Shown piece after piece: positions 1-5,653 of a stretch of 5,653 bases of DNA; the stretch's first letter is position 1; the number at the start of each line of letters is the position of its first letter. The DNA is taken from assembly GCA_002401295.1 (NCBI GenBank), contig NVSR01000099.1, positions 970 to 6,622 of the forward strand, in the 5' to 3' direction. The DNA is from SAR324 cluster bacterium. Lineage in GTDB: Bacteria > SAR324 > XYD2-FULL-50-16. The notes under the pieces were generated by a model, which saw only the letters and a program-made list of their open reading frames with translations, was not told the origin of the DNA and did not search any database. Made by a program: the position numbers and the translations under genes.

Positions 1-13
1 CAACAGCCAATAC

Positions 14-19
14 AGAGGA
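14..19 (+). promoter_or_regulatory. Ribosome-binding site of the tandem glycosyltransferase gene
   Basis: AGAGGA lies four bases before the ATG at 24 (GAGG is five bases away). The spacing is slightly short, but this is the only purine-rich site near the start and it supports the ATG at 24. The 23 bases before the gene are too short to show a promoter or the end of an upstream gene. Confidence 0.6.
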
Positions 20-23
20 TATC

Positions 24-2420
24 ATGAAAAAAAGACATGTTTTGTTCCTCCTGAGTTCCTTCAACATTGGTGGAGCAGAAATCGATGTGCTCAATCTGAC
101 CCAAAATTTAGTCCGACGAAACTACCGGGTGACTATCGTTTCCAGTGGTGGTGAGCTGGAGAAAAAGCTGCCATTGGAAGTCAATTTTTTGCATCTCAAT
201 ATACTCTCCAGCAATTGGTTGAGCATTATCTGGGTTAATCTCCGTATTTTCTTCTACTGTTTATTTCACGCTGTGAACATTCTCAACCCTCAAAGCGTGA
301 AAGGTTGCCTTTGCGCCACTCTCGCTTCCACCCTTTTGAGAATCACCCACGTAGTAACCATTCATAACCTGCAATCCGCTGCGAACCTGCAGACTGCCAT
401 CAAACTGTTAAACCTGATTCCTGATGTAACGCTGTTTGTTTCAGAATATGAGAGAAACAAATTTCTTAAGGCCGGATTGCACGCCAGGAATAGCAACAGG
501 ATGTACAGTGGAATCGACATCAACCGCTTTCATCCCCAGGAAACTTGTCCCAAAACTTTTTCTACCTTAGGGATTATCGGGCGACTTTCCTCTGAAAAGG
601 GTGTGCAATATGCCATCCATGCCTTTGATAAAATCCATCTGCAATATCCTGAGTTGAAACTACAAATCATTGGTGATGGTCCCGAGCGGCACCCATTGGA
701 ATGTCTGGTGAAAGCTTTGAAATTGGAAAAACGGATTTCCTTTCTCGGTGCCAGACAAGATATACCGCAACTACTGCGTAATATTGACCTGCTTTTACTG
801 CCTTCTTTAACGGAATCACTCTCTGTTGTGGTTAGAGAAGCGATGACGGCAGGAAAAACAGTGATCGCCTCCAATGTTGGTGGGATGCCTGAATTGATCA
901 AACATCAAAGCAATGGGTTGTTGGTGAAAGCAGGAGACATTCAGAATTTGGCAAACAGTATCAGCCTTTGTTTGCAGTCCCCCCAGTGGTGCCACCAGAT
1001 GGGCAAGAGAGCACACAAAACTATTGCTCAAAATTTCTCCATGGAGAAATGGGTAGAGCGCATGGATCAACTCTTCCAAAGAGCTATGGGAACTCCTGTT
1101 GAGCCTCCGCCGGGAGCTAAAAGAAAAATAATCTACATGACTTCCCGCTTTCCTTATCCTACTCATAAAGGGGACAAACTGCGGGCATTTCACCAAATTC
1201 AAGAGCTATCTAAATATCACGATATTTATTTAGTAACTTTATTGGAAAGCAAAAAGGATTATCAATATTTCGATCAGTTATTGCCTTACTGCTGTGAAAT
1301 TTTTGCCTTTGAGCTACCGGAGAAATCATCAAAGTTTTTACGTTTTTTAGCCCATTTCTCCTGGATTCCTTCACAAATTGGTTATTTCCATCATCCTCTA
1401 CTCAACAGGATATTGCCAAAAATCATCTTGGCCAAAAACATCGATACCCTTTATTGCCAGCTAATTCGTACGGGACAATATGGAAAATCTTTAAAGAATG
1501 TTTATAAGATCATTGATTTTGTAGATGCCATATCCCTCAATCTCAAGCGCAACCTAAAAAATACAGTTTTCTATAAGAGGCCTTGTGCTTGGATTCGGAT
1601 GTTAAAGGTTATTTGGTATGAACGGAGAATGTTGCATGATTTTGATCAAGCCGTCATCATTTCCAAAGTCGATCAAGCATTTTTACAAGCTCGAAGCAGA
1701 GTGAGCAACCCCATCCTGGTGATCCCCAATGGTGTTACACAGGATTTCCCACAAACCTCTCTGACAGTAAGAGCACCCAAGTGGGAAAAGTCCTTAGTCT
1801 TTTCAGGGAATATGGATTATGGGCCCAATGCGGATGCAGCTTGCTTTCTGGTTGAGAAAATTCTGCCCCACCTCAACCCGGATATTACAGTCTACCTCCT
1901 GGGCATCAATCACAATGCTCGCGTCAAACAACTGGCATCAGACCGGGTTGTTGTTACCGGAGCCGTAACCTCTATGATTGAAAGTTTGAGGCGGGCAACT
2001 GTCTCTATCTGTCCTATGAGGCTGGGTGCGGGACAGCAAAATAAGGTCTTGGAGGCCATGGCTGCTGGAGTTCCCGTAGTAGCTACGAATGTGGCCAATG
2101 CGGGAGTTGGAGCCAGCCAGTGCATTATCATTGAGGATGAAGCACTGCGGATGGCCGCAGCAGTCAATCGTTTAATCGACAATCCATTAAAGCAGCAGCA
2201 ACTCAGGAAACAAGCTTTTCACTTTATCCAGGAGCATTTTGACTGGAAAAAGATCATGCTGAGAGCAGAGAGTCAGCTCTGGAACTCTGGATTTATAAAG
2301 ATAGCTATCCCTCAGAAAAAGCCCATTTTTATTACCAAAAAATCAGTTTCAGCCAGTATTTTCCTGAACTCCGGATCCGGTGAGTTCTCCTCCCCCCCCA
2401 AACAACATCCCTGGTCCTGA
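24..2420 (+). CDS. Tandem glycosyltransferase: GT4 domain fused to a PEP-CTERM/EpsH1-associated-type sugar transferase domain
   Basis: This 798-residue protein probably transfers sugars from nucleotide-sugar donors in building a surface polysaccharide or glycolipid at the cytoplasmic face of the membrane. Unit 1 (about residues 1-353) is a GT4/GT-B enzyme: it has the acceptor-side GGAE motif (16-19), the donor-domain opening GIIGRLSSEKG (183-193), and the E-x7-E pair E264/E272 followed by GG.PELI. A proline-rich linker (about 354-367, VEPPPGAKR) leads to unit 2 (about 368-750). That unit begins RFPYP..KGDKLRAFH (375-390), the opening I associate with the TIGR03087-type sugar transferase, and has a donor-side GAGQQNKVLEAMAAG (668-682) with E677. 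Residues from about 756 on look like a non-conserved tail. Single units are usually 350-400 residues, so the length fits two complete enzymes. The signature residues I can see are intact in both units. No other sugar gene is visible nearby, so substrate and pathway cannot be read from context. Domain assignment is from motif recognition, not a search. Confidence 0.9.
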   Translation: MKKRHVLFLLSSFNIGGAEIDVLNLTQNLVRRNYRVTIVSSGGELEKKLPLEVNFLHLNILSSNWLSIIWVNLRIFFYCLFHAVNILNPQSVKGCLCATLASTLLRITHVVTIHNLQSAANLQTAIKLLNLIPDVTLFVSEYERNKFLKAGLHARNSNRMYSGIDINRFHPQETCPKTFSTLGIIGRLSSEKGVQYAIHAFDKIHLQYPELKLQIIGDGPERHPLECLVKALKLEKRISFLGARQDIPQLLRNIDLLLLPSLTESLSVVVREAMTAGKTVIASNVGGMPELIKHQSNGLLVKAGDIQNLANSISLCLQSPQWCHQMGKRAHKTIAQNFSMEKWVERMDQLFQRAMGTPVEPPPGAKRKIIYMTSRFPYPTHKGDKLRAFHQIQELSKYHDIYLVTLLESKKDYQYFDQLLPYCCEIFAFELPEKSSKFLRFLAHFSWIPSQIGYFHHPLLNRILPKIILAKNIDTLYCQLIRTGQYGKSLKNVYKIIDFVDAISLNLKRNLKNTVFYKRPCAWIRMLKVIWYERRMLHDFDQAVIISKVDQAFLQARSRVSNPILVIPNGVTQDFPQTSLTVRAPKWEKSLVFSGNMDYGPNADAACFLVEKILPHLNPDITVYLLGINHNARVKQLASDRVVVTGAVTSMIESLRRATVSICPMRLGAGQQNKVLEAMAAGVPVVATNVANAGVGASQCIIIEDEALRMAAAVNRLIDNPLKQQQLRKQAFHFIQEHFDWKKIMLRAESQLWNSGFIKIAIPQKKPIFITKKSVSASIFLNSGSGEFSSPPKQHPWS
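2392..2399 (+). repeat. Eight-cytosine homopolymer at the 3' end of the glycosyltransferase gene
   Basis: A run of eight C residues lies seven codons before the stop. Loss of one C would extend the reading to a TAG at about 2473-2475. Gain of one C would also give a longer tail in the third frame. Only the non-conserved C-terminal tail would change, not the catalytic units. Such runs are prone to replication slippage and to sequencing error. Confidence 0.7.
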
Positions 2421-2440
2421 CAAGCCCCCTCCTCATAAGA

Positions 2441-2465
2441 CGCGCTCTTCCTTTGGAAAGGCGCG
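2441..2465 (+). terminator. Hairpin after the glycosyltransferase gene, possible terminator
   Basis: Arms CGCGCTCTTCC (2441-2451) and GGAAAGGCGCG (2455-2465) pair around a TTT loop, with one G-T wobble and one C-A mismatch in 11 pairs. It starts 20 bases after the TGA at 2418-2420. No T-rich run follows, so it is not a canonical Rho-independent terminator. It could protect the 3' end of the mRNA or act with Rho. Confidence 0.5.
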
Positions 2466-2513
2466 CTCATAGAATCCATCATCAATGAGCAAAAATAGAT
2501 TACTCTGATTGTG

Positions 2514-2543
2514 TTGGCCTATAAGAGAGAATTTATTTATAAG
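2514..2543 (+). promoter_or_regulatory. Possible promoter for ynfA
   Basis: TTGGCC (2514-2519) and TATAAG (2538-2543) are 18 bases apart, a weak match to a sigma-70-type -35/-10 pair. It lies about 60 bases before the ynfA start and after the hairpin that follows the upstream gene. The octamer TATAAGAG occurs twice here (2520-2527 and 2538-2545). A short inverted repeat, AGAGAA (2526-2531) / TTCTCT (2547-2552), overlaps the -10 and could be an operator or chance. Confidence 0.3.
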
Positions 2544-2587
2544 AGTTTCTCTAGCCACAAAATTCGATATCATCTTAATGGACATAC

Positions 2588-2593
2588 AAAGGG
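2588..2593 (+). promoter_or_regulatory. Ribosome-binding site of ynfA
   Basis: AAAGGG lies six bases before the ATG at 2600. It selects this start, and the resulting protein begins where YnfA-family proteins begin. The overlapping longer reading in another frame (from 2509) has no such site. Confidence 0.6.
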
Positions 2594-2599
2594 CATACT

Positions 2600-2932
2600 A
2601 TGGAAATATTAAAGACCTTCAGCTTATTCACAGTAACGGCCCTCGCGGAGATTCTGGGTTGTTACCTCCCCTACCTTTGGCTCAGGAAAGAGGGTTCTAT
2701 TTGGCTACTTGTTCCGGCTGGTTTGAGCCTGGCCCTATTCGCCTGGCTGCTTTCTCTGCACCCAACCGCCGCAGGCCGTATCTACGCAGCCTATGGCGGT
2801 GTCTACATCACTGTCGCGATTCTCTGGTTATGGCTGGTAGACTCGATCCGACCTACCCTCTCAGATGTAGTCGGTGCAGCCGTCGCACTTTGCGGCATGG
2901 CTATTATCATGTTCGGTCCTCGCTCTGCATAA
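2600..2932 (+). CDS. ynfA: YnfA/UPF0060 family small inner-membrane protein
   Basis: This 110-residue protein is almost wholly hydrophobic, with four predicted membrane helices at about 6-27, 34-53, 63-82 and 90-106. Family signatures are visible: ALAEILGCYLPYLWLRK (14-30), GRIYAAYGGVYI (59-70), LWLVDSIRP (77-85) and GA....CGMAIIMFGP (92-107). The length matches the family norm of about 108-110. YnfA proteins belong to the drug/metabolite transporter superfamily and resemble small multidrug resistance efflux proteins. E17 in helix 1 sits like the membrane-buried glutamate of those transporters, so proton-coupled export is plausible, but the natural substrate is not established. It appears to be a single-gene unit with its own ribosome-binding site and possible promoter. 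Its G+C (about 62% in row 2761-2820) is clearly higher than that of the minus-strand genes beyond it. Confidence 0.92.
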   Translation: MEILKTFSLFTVTALAEILGCYLPYLWLRKEGSIWLLVPAGLSLALFAWLLSLHPTAAGRIYAAYGGVYITVAILWLWLVDSIRPTLSDVVGAAVALCGMAIIMFGPRSA

Positions 2933-3163
2933 CGATTTTCAGGAACTATCACGCTAGATAGTACCTCTATTATCGTTTCCCATTCCTTTGATTGGTGAAT
3001 TTAGAACCTGTCCGATGGCTCAGTTTAAATTTGATGTTGCTAATCGTAACTCATCAAGCAGAATCCCAAGGTCAGTTTTTCAAAAACAAAAAGGCTACCC
3101 AGAGGATCCTAGGCCCAATATGGATCTATTTGTAAAAATTCACTTAAACCATGCGTATTTATT
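2933..3163. other. Gene-poor junction between the plus-strand and minus-strand genes
   Basis: No convincing gene was found in these 231 bases. A 50-codon plus-strand reading from ATG 3015 to TAA 3165-3167 has no ribosome-binding site and no family I recognise. Minor symmetric sequences are present: GTTTTT/AAAAAC around 3075-3087, AGGATCCT at 3103-3110 and CCTAGG at 3108-3113. No transposase fragment, tRNA, paired insertion-sequence end or duplicated target site was recognised. The region separates convergent transcription units and coincides with a fall in G+C, so it is where an acquired segment could begin. Confidence 0.4.
2942..2965 (+). terminator. Weak hairpin just after ynfA
   Basis: ACTATC (2945-2950) pairs with GATAGT (2957-2962) around a six-base loop. 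The stem can extend by GG/CC beyond one A-A mismatch. It lies about ten bases after the ynfA stop and is followed by a pyrimidine-rich stretch, not a true T-run. It may be a weak terminator for ynfA. Confidence 0.3.
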
Positions 3164-3608
3164 TTAACTATCAAGTTCTGTACTATACTCACGTTTTGGA
3201 GCCTCTTCACCGACGACTATTGTTTTTCCATCTTTCCAAAATACTGCGAAATAGCCTAATTTTTCTTCCGCTCTAATTCTTTTGTTACACTTTTTCTCAA
3301 TGACTTTAGTATGATTTGGCTTTCGTCTGAGGATGGTTGATCTGAGATTATCACCGTTCTGCCTTTTGAAGTATAAGGTTATAGAAAACTTGATTTTCTA
3401 CTGTTCTGTTCCCCTGATACTGCTCAAAAATCAACTCAGGTGTTGCTTCATTATTCATAAAGCAAAAGCAGGAATCTACGATCGTACTAAACTCTGCAAG
3501 TAGATTTTGCAAACTACGAGAAAAACGTCGCTCGATATCTCTAATTGAGATGTTCCGCTCTAAGAATGGTTTCCGATTGAACTTAAGCCTTCGTTGCAGA
3601 TTGTCCAT
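3164..3608 (-). pseudogene. Conceptual full-length gene of about 147 codons with a one-base frameshift near 3364-3367
   Basis: The minus-strand frame ending at TAA 3164-3166 is open from a stop at 3425, about 86 codons, but has no ATG, GTG or TTG start. Its translation is protein-like, including EEKLGYFAVFWKDGKTIVVG and the ending REYSTELDS. Joining residue 81 (Q, codon 3366-3368) of the 85-residue reading directly to the arginine codon at 3362-3364 requires removing one base from the A4 run (T3364-3367 on the plus strand) and gives one 147-residue product. Possible causes are a real inactivating insertion, a programmed +1 shift, or a sequencing error in the homopolymer. I recognise no domain. 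The two halves could also be unrelated, but the lack of a start codon in the second half argues against that. Confidence 0.55.
3351..3608 (-). CDS. Unrecognised small protein, 85 residues, probably the N-terminal part of a frameshifted gene
   Basis: I do not recognise this protein. It starts at ATG 3608 and stops at TGA 3351. It is rich in charged residues at the N-terminus (RRLKFNRKPFLERN) and has no signal peptide or membrane helix. A GGAG lies 13 bases before the ATG, which is long for a ribosome-binding site. It follows the HNH-like gene on the same strand after 83 bases. The last few residues (KAER) are probably out of frame, because a protein-like reading continues downstream in another frame to 3164 (see the next entry). 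It could be a third member of the NTPase/HNH-like cassette, an unrelated cargo gene, or a decayed gene. Confidence 0.5.
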   Translation of the reverse strand: MDNLQRRLKFNRKPFLERNISIRDIERRFSRSLQNLLAEFSTIVDSCFCFMNNEATPELIFEQYQGNRTVENQVFYNLILQKAER

Positions 3609-3691
3609 AGAGGCTATTTTGCTCCGTCCATGAATTGAAAATGGGATTTAATTTGTATTTTAGAAAATACCAATTTAGTTATCTTATTGGT
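3609..3691 (-). promoter_or_regulatory. Intergenic region with two inverted repeats, possible promoter or operator for the small gene
   Basis: A perfect inverted repeat, GTATTTT-AG-AAAATAC, occupies 3655-3670. A second pair, ACCAAT (3669-3674) and ATTGGT (3686-3691), has an 11-base spacer and abuts the stop codon of the HNH-like gene. On the minus strand TTGGTA and TAAATC are 17 bases apart, a poor -35/-10 match. The symmetry could be an operator or a weak AT-rich terminator, but AT-rich DNA gives such repeats by chance. Confidence 0.3.
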
Positions 3692-4471
3692 TTAATTTAA
3701 TAATACCTCTGGATACTCTCCATTTTTTTTTAACATGTTTAACTTTGCATTAGTTTCATTGAACATTCGAATGCTTTTGGCATCTTTGATTGTTAGTATT
3801 AATTCTTTGGGAAAGTTCCCAATGAACAATAATTCAAATAGAAATGGAAGGGGGGTCCAAAAGAAATTTATACTAAACCCACCAAAGACAAAATTAAAAA
3901 GAGAATTTCCTGTGGGAAGCGAAGTCCTCTGAGGTTGCGTTATTACATCAGTACTAAAAGTATTCTCTCCCTTGATTAGATAAGCAATGCAGGGGAAAAG
4001 GTTCACTGCTGGTAACGATTTTGTAAGAATGGCTTTTCTCAGTATTTCTTCATGTTCATCAGAAAGTTTTACTGATTCAAAGAATTGTAAACTTGATATT
4101 GAAGCTCTCCAAAGTATGGATAAGAGAAGAAATCTGAATTTTATGGTGTCGATTTTTAGTAGTTGCACTCCATTAACTTCATTCAAGTTTGTGGTGTCAA
4201 ATTGCAAACCTTTGCTGGATGAACCATAGAGATGATTTTTCACATAGCTTTCATATCCACTTAACAATTGCTCACAATCAAAGCACAGTAATTTTTCTTT
4301 GAAACCTTTTTGATGCTTTCTATATTTAAAGGTTTCTTCCCCGACGAACTCTTGAAAAAGTTTATGATTTTTTTTGTATATTTCGGAGTAGAAGTATTCT
4401 GGGATAATGTGAGATTTAGCGAGTTTTGCTGTTTTTTGGCACAATCTGCAGATCTCTTGTTTTTTGCTCAT
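3692..4471 (-). CDS. HNH-like (treble-clef, CxxC/SHIIP/CxxC) protein downstream of a KAP-type NTPase
   Basis: This 259-residue protein has an N-terminal metal-site arrangement: C8-x2-C11, then SHIIPEYF (20-27) with H21, then LLCFDCE (61-67) with C63-x2-C66. This resembles HNH_5-type treble-clef modules, where CxxC pairs hold zinc and the histidine before IIP is the general base of a nuclease. The usual final histidine or asparagine after the second CxxC is glutamate (E67), so catalysis is not certain. After the zinc module comes a region of about 180 residues with LLLSILWRASISS (115-127) and a hydrophobic stretch near NFFWTPLPFLFELLF. I have the impression of a widespread family of uncharacterised proteins with this N-terminus, but no search was done. 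The start is well supported: ATG overlaps the TGA of the upstream gene (ATGA) and GAGGGAG lies seven bases before it. Expression is thus probably coupled to the NTPase. A DNA- or RNA-cutting or nucleic-acid-binding effector is the likeliest role. Confidence 0.8.
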   Translation of the reverse strand: MSKKQEICRLCQKTAKLAKSHIIPEYFYSEIYKKNHKLFQEFVGEETFKYRKHQKGFKEKLLCFDCEQLLSGYESYVKNHLYGSSSKGLQFDTTNLNEVNGVQLLKIDTIKFRFLLLSILWRASISSLQFFESVKLSDEHEEILRKAILTKSLPAVNLFPCIAYLIKGENTFSTDVITQPQRTSLPTGNSLFNFVFGGFSINFFWTPLPFLFELLFIGNFPKELILTIKDAKSIRMFNETNAKLNMLKKNGEYPEVLLN

Positions 4472-5653
4472 TTAGTTTCTCCCTCTGGTGGAATGTATTC
4501 TTCTGCATCTGCTATCTTGGACTCTTTTGGCGGAGAGTTTAACTTAGTTTGATTCTCACTTTCTTTCTTTTTTTCATTCTGAACAAAGCTATGAAGCCAG
4601 ACAAACTGTTTTAAAATTACTTCTCTACTCTCAGAGTCATTACCTTCGGGATAATGTTCTTCAATAGTGGGTAATACTCCTCTGTATTTTTCAATAGCAT
4701 CCAAAACCGTCTGAGGATTTATAGTGCCAATTAGGTTGTTATACTGTTCTCTTCTGAAGTCTGACTTATGAGAAACTCCTGTTTCTACTCCCCAGCTTGT
4801 TCCAGTGTAGGTATCTAGTAATCTTAGAATGGCTGTTTGGTCATTTTCAAATATAGATTGGATATACTTGTCGAGTTCTTCCTGCCCAACATATTTTTGG
4901 ATAATATACAACGCATGAGAGGTAGAGTTTGGATTTTCAACCGTAATATCAATTCTGCTTTCTAAGTAGGTAACGATTTCCTTTCCAAGGAATTTCCCTA
5001 TTTTTTCAATTTTCTCCTCTGAAAAAGCATCTTTTTCTGGTCTTTCTTCATCCTTTGTTGGTAACCACTTGAAAATTTCAAGTTTAAAGTCAATTATTGG
5101 GGCTATGTGAATACAATCACAAGCAAGTTGGACACGATTCTCAGTATTAAGATTTTGAATGAGCTGACTGACCAATATTGCAGACTGAGAAAAAGGTACC
5201 GTCCAATTATATAAAGTTTCTGGATTTGGAAATTTTTCACACGCTAAACAAAGAGCTATTGAAAGCCAAACAGACTCTGCAAAAGGATAAGTATTTGCCC
5301 TTTGTCTAAGTTTTCTAATCGCTGTTTCTGCGTTTGAAGTAGTAATAAAATTTAGTATGGGATTGTTTCCTGTTTCTAATGAATCACCGCGATCTTTGCA
5401 AGATTGAACCAGTTCAACAATAGCTTCATCACTAATGTCATTATGAGGAATTGAGTAGGTAAAATATCTGTTGAAATAGCTTTCTGAGCAAACCCTTTGT
5501 CCCTGACTCCAAATTTCATGAAAATCATTACCAAAAAATCGATTACCATAGATTGAACCAAGTTTTGGAAATAGACTCTCAAGTAGTTGGATAAATCCTG
5601 ATTTGTTAGAAATGTTGGCAGACTCTAGGGCTGAGTCAATTAGGTGCTTAATA
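4468..5653 (-). CDS. C-terminal part (394 residues) of a KAP-family P-loop NTPase, cut by the window edge
   Basis: The minus-strand frame ending in TGA at 4468-4470 is open to the right edge, so the gene starts outside the window; a TTG at 5173-5175 is an internal codon, not the start. Visible residues 27-75 read LFPKLGSIYGN, then FFGNDFHEIW, a conserved-looking RVC....YFNRYF and a closing DISD. From memory this matches the segment after the ATPase core in KAP P-loop NTPases. Residues 76 to about 355 look helical and contain no recognised domain. The last 39 residues (356-394) are a charged, proline-containing, probably disordered tail. The Walker A and B motifs and any membrane helices, which in KAP proteins lie in the N-terminal part, are not in view. 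KAP NTPases include the phage-exclusion protein PifA of plasmid F. The gene overlaps the HNH-like gene by four bases, so it is probably the sensor or motor partner of that protein. Family assignment is by eye. Confidence 0.72.
   Translation of the reverse strand, partial: IKHLIDSALESANISNKSGFIQLLESLFPKLGSIYGNRFFGNDFHEIWSQGQRVCSESYFNRYFTYSIPHNDISDEAIVELVQSCKDRGDSLETGNNPILNFITTSNAETAIRKLRQRANTYPFAESVWLSIALCLACEKFPNPETLYNWTVPFSQSAILVSQLIQNLNTENRVQLACDCIHIAPIIDFKLEIFKWLPTKDEERPEKDAFSEEKIEKIGKFLGKEIVTYLESRIDITVENPNSTSHALYIIQKYVGQEELDKYIQSIFENDQTAILRLLDTYTGTSWGVETGVSHKSDFRREQYNNLIGTINPQTVLDAIEKYRGVLPTIEEHYPEGNDSESREVILKQFVWLHSFVQNEKKKESENQTKLNSPPKESKIADAEEYIPPEGETK
4479..4485 (-). promoter_or_regulatory. 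Ribosome-binding site of the HNH-like gene, inside the end of the NTPase gene
   Basis: On the minus strand GAGGGAG lies seven bases before the ATG at 4471. The same bases encode part of the PPEGETK tail of the upstream protein. With the 4-base ATGA overlap at 4468-4471 this indicates translational coupling of the two genes. Confidence 0.7.

Noticed and set aside
530..2182. Three minus-strand readings (530-901, 816-1202, 1910-2182) inside the glycosyltransferase gene
   Set aside because: They lie antisense to conserved GT motifs and give serine/arginine-rich translations with no recognisable domain, as expected of shadow frames.
2509..2961. A 150-codon plus-strand reading overlapping ynfA in another frame
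   Set aside because: It has no ribosome-binding site, its translation resembles no family, and it covers the clearly recognised YnfA frame.
3075..3087. GTTTTT-C-AAAAAC symmetric sequence as a terminator
   Set aside because: The loop is a single base and the stem is almost all A-T, with no G+C stem or T-run in a useful position.
3015..3167. A 50-codon plus-strand reading from ATG 3015 to TAA
   Set aside because: There is no Shine-Dalgarno sequence before it, the length is within chance, and I recognise no similarity. It is kept only as a note in the intergenic entry.
3735..4552. Plus-strand readings at 3735-3932, 3987-4229 and 4310-4552
   Set aside because: They are antisense to the HNH-like gene and the end of the NTPase gene, which have motif support and a coupled start.
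5173..5175. TTG as start of a 235-residue protein
   Set aside because: The same frame stays open for 159 more codons to the window edge with conserved-looking sequence, so this is an internal leucine codon.
5376..5582. A 68-codon minus-strand reading inside the NTPase gene
   Set aside because: It overlaps the KAP-like conserved segment in another frame and has a random hydrophobic composition.
1..5653. CRISPR array, tRNA, rRNA, transposase or insertion-sequence ends
   Set aside because: No regularly spaced repeats, cloverleaf-like segments, rRNA motifs or transposase-like translations were seen on either strand.

Overview
The window comes from a bacterium, probably Gram-negative: it has a lipopolysaccharide- or exopolysaccharide-type glycosyltransferase and a YnfA-family inner-membrane protein, with plain Shine-Dalgarno sites. 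The sequence does not fix the genus. Base composition changes along the window. Sixty-base rows counted by hand give about 50% G+C inside the glycosyltransferase (841-900), about 62% inside ynfA (2761-2820), and about 27% (3721-3780) to 40% (4501-4560) in the right-hand genes. This suggests a chromosomal-type left half next to an AT-rich, probably acquired right half.

Left half, plus strand. Positions 24-2420 encode a 798-residue protein with two glycosyltransferase units in tandem: a GT4-type unit with GGAE and E-x7-E motifs, and a unit of the type known from PEP-CTERM/EpsH1-associated sugar transferases. A proline-rich linker joins them. The gene ends just after an 8-C run and is followed by a strong hairpin without a T-tract. 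Positions 2600-2932 encode a 110-residue, four-helix YnfA/UPF0060 protein with its own ribosome-binding site and a possible promoter.

Middle. Positions 2933-3163 hold no convincing gene and separate the plus-strand genes from the minus-strand genes.

Right half, minus strand, transcribed from the right edge leftward. The gene entering at 5653 is the C-terminal 394 residues of what looks like a KAP-family P-loop NTPase. Its TGA overlaps the ATG of the next gene (ATGA, 4468-4471). That gene encodes a 259-residue protein with an N-terminal CxxC / SHIIP / CxxCE zinc-finger arrangement typical of HNH-like treble-clef proteins. After an 83-base gap lies a small unrecognised gene (from 3608) whose frame stops at 3351. 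An uninterrupted protein-like reading continues in another frame to 3164, so it looks like a gene of about 147 codons with a one-base shift at an A4 run.

The translationally coupled NTPase plus HNH-like pair is the most interesting item. The arrangement (P-loop ATPase followed by a small HNH-type protein) recalls two-gene anti-phage modules such as Septu, and KAP NTPases include the phage-exclusion protein PifA. A defence role here is an inference; the NTPase Walker motifs lie outside the window.
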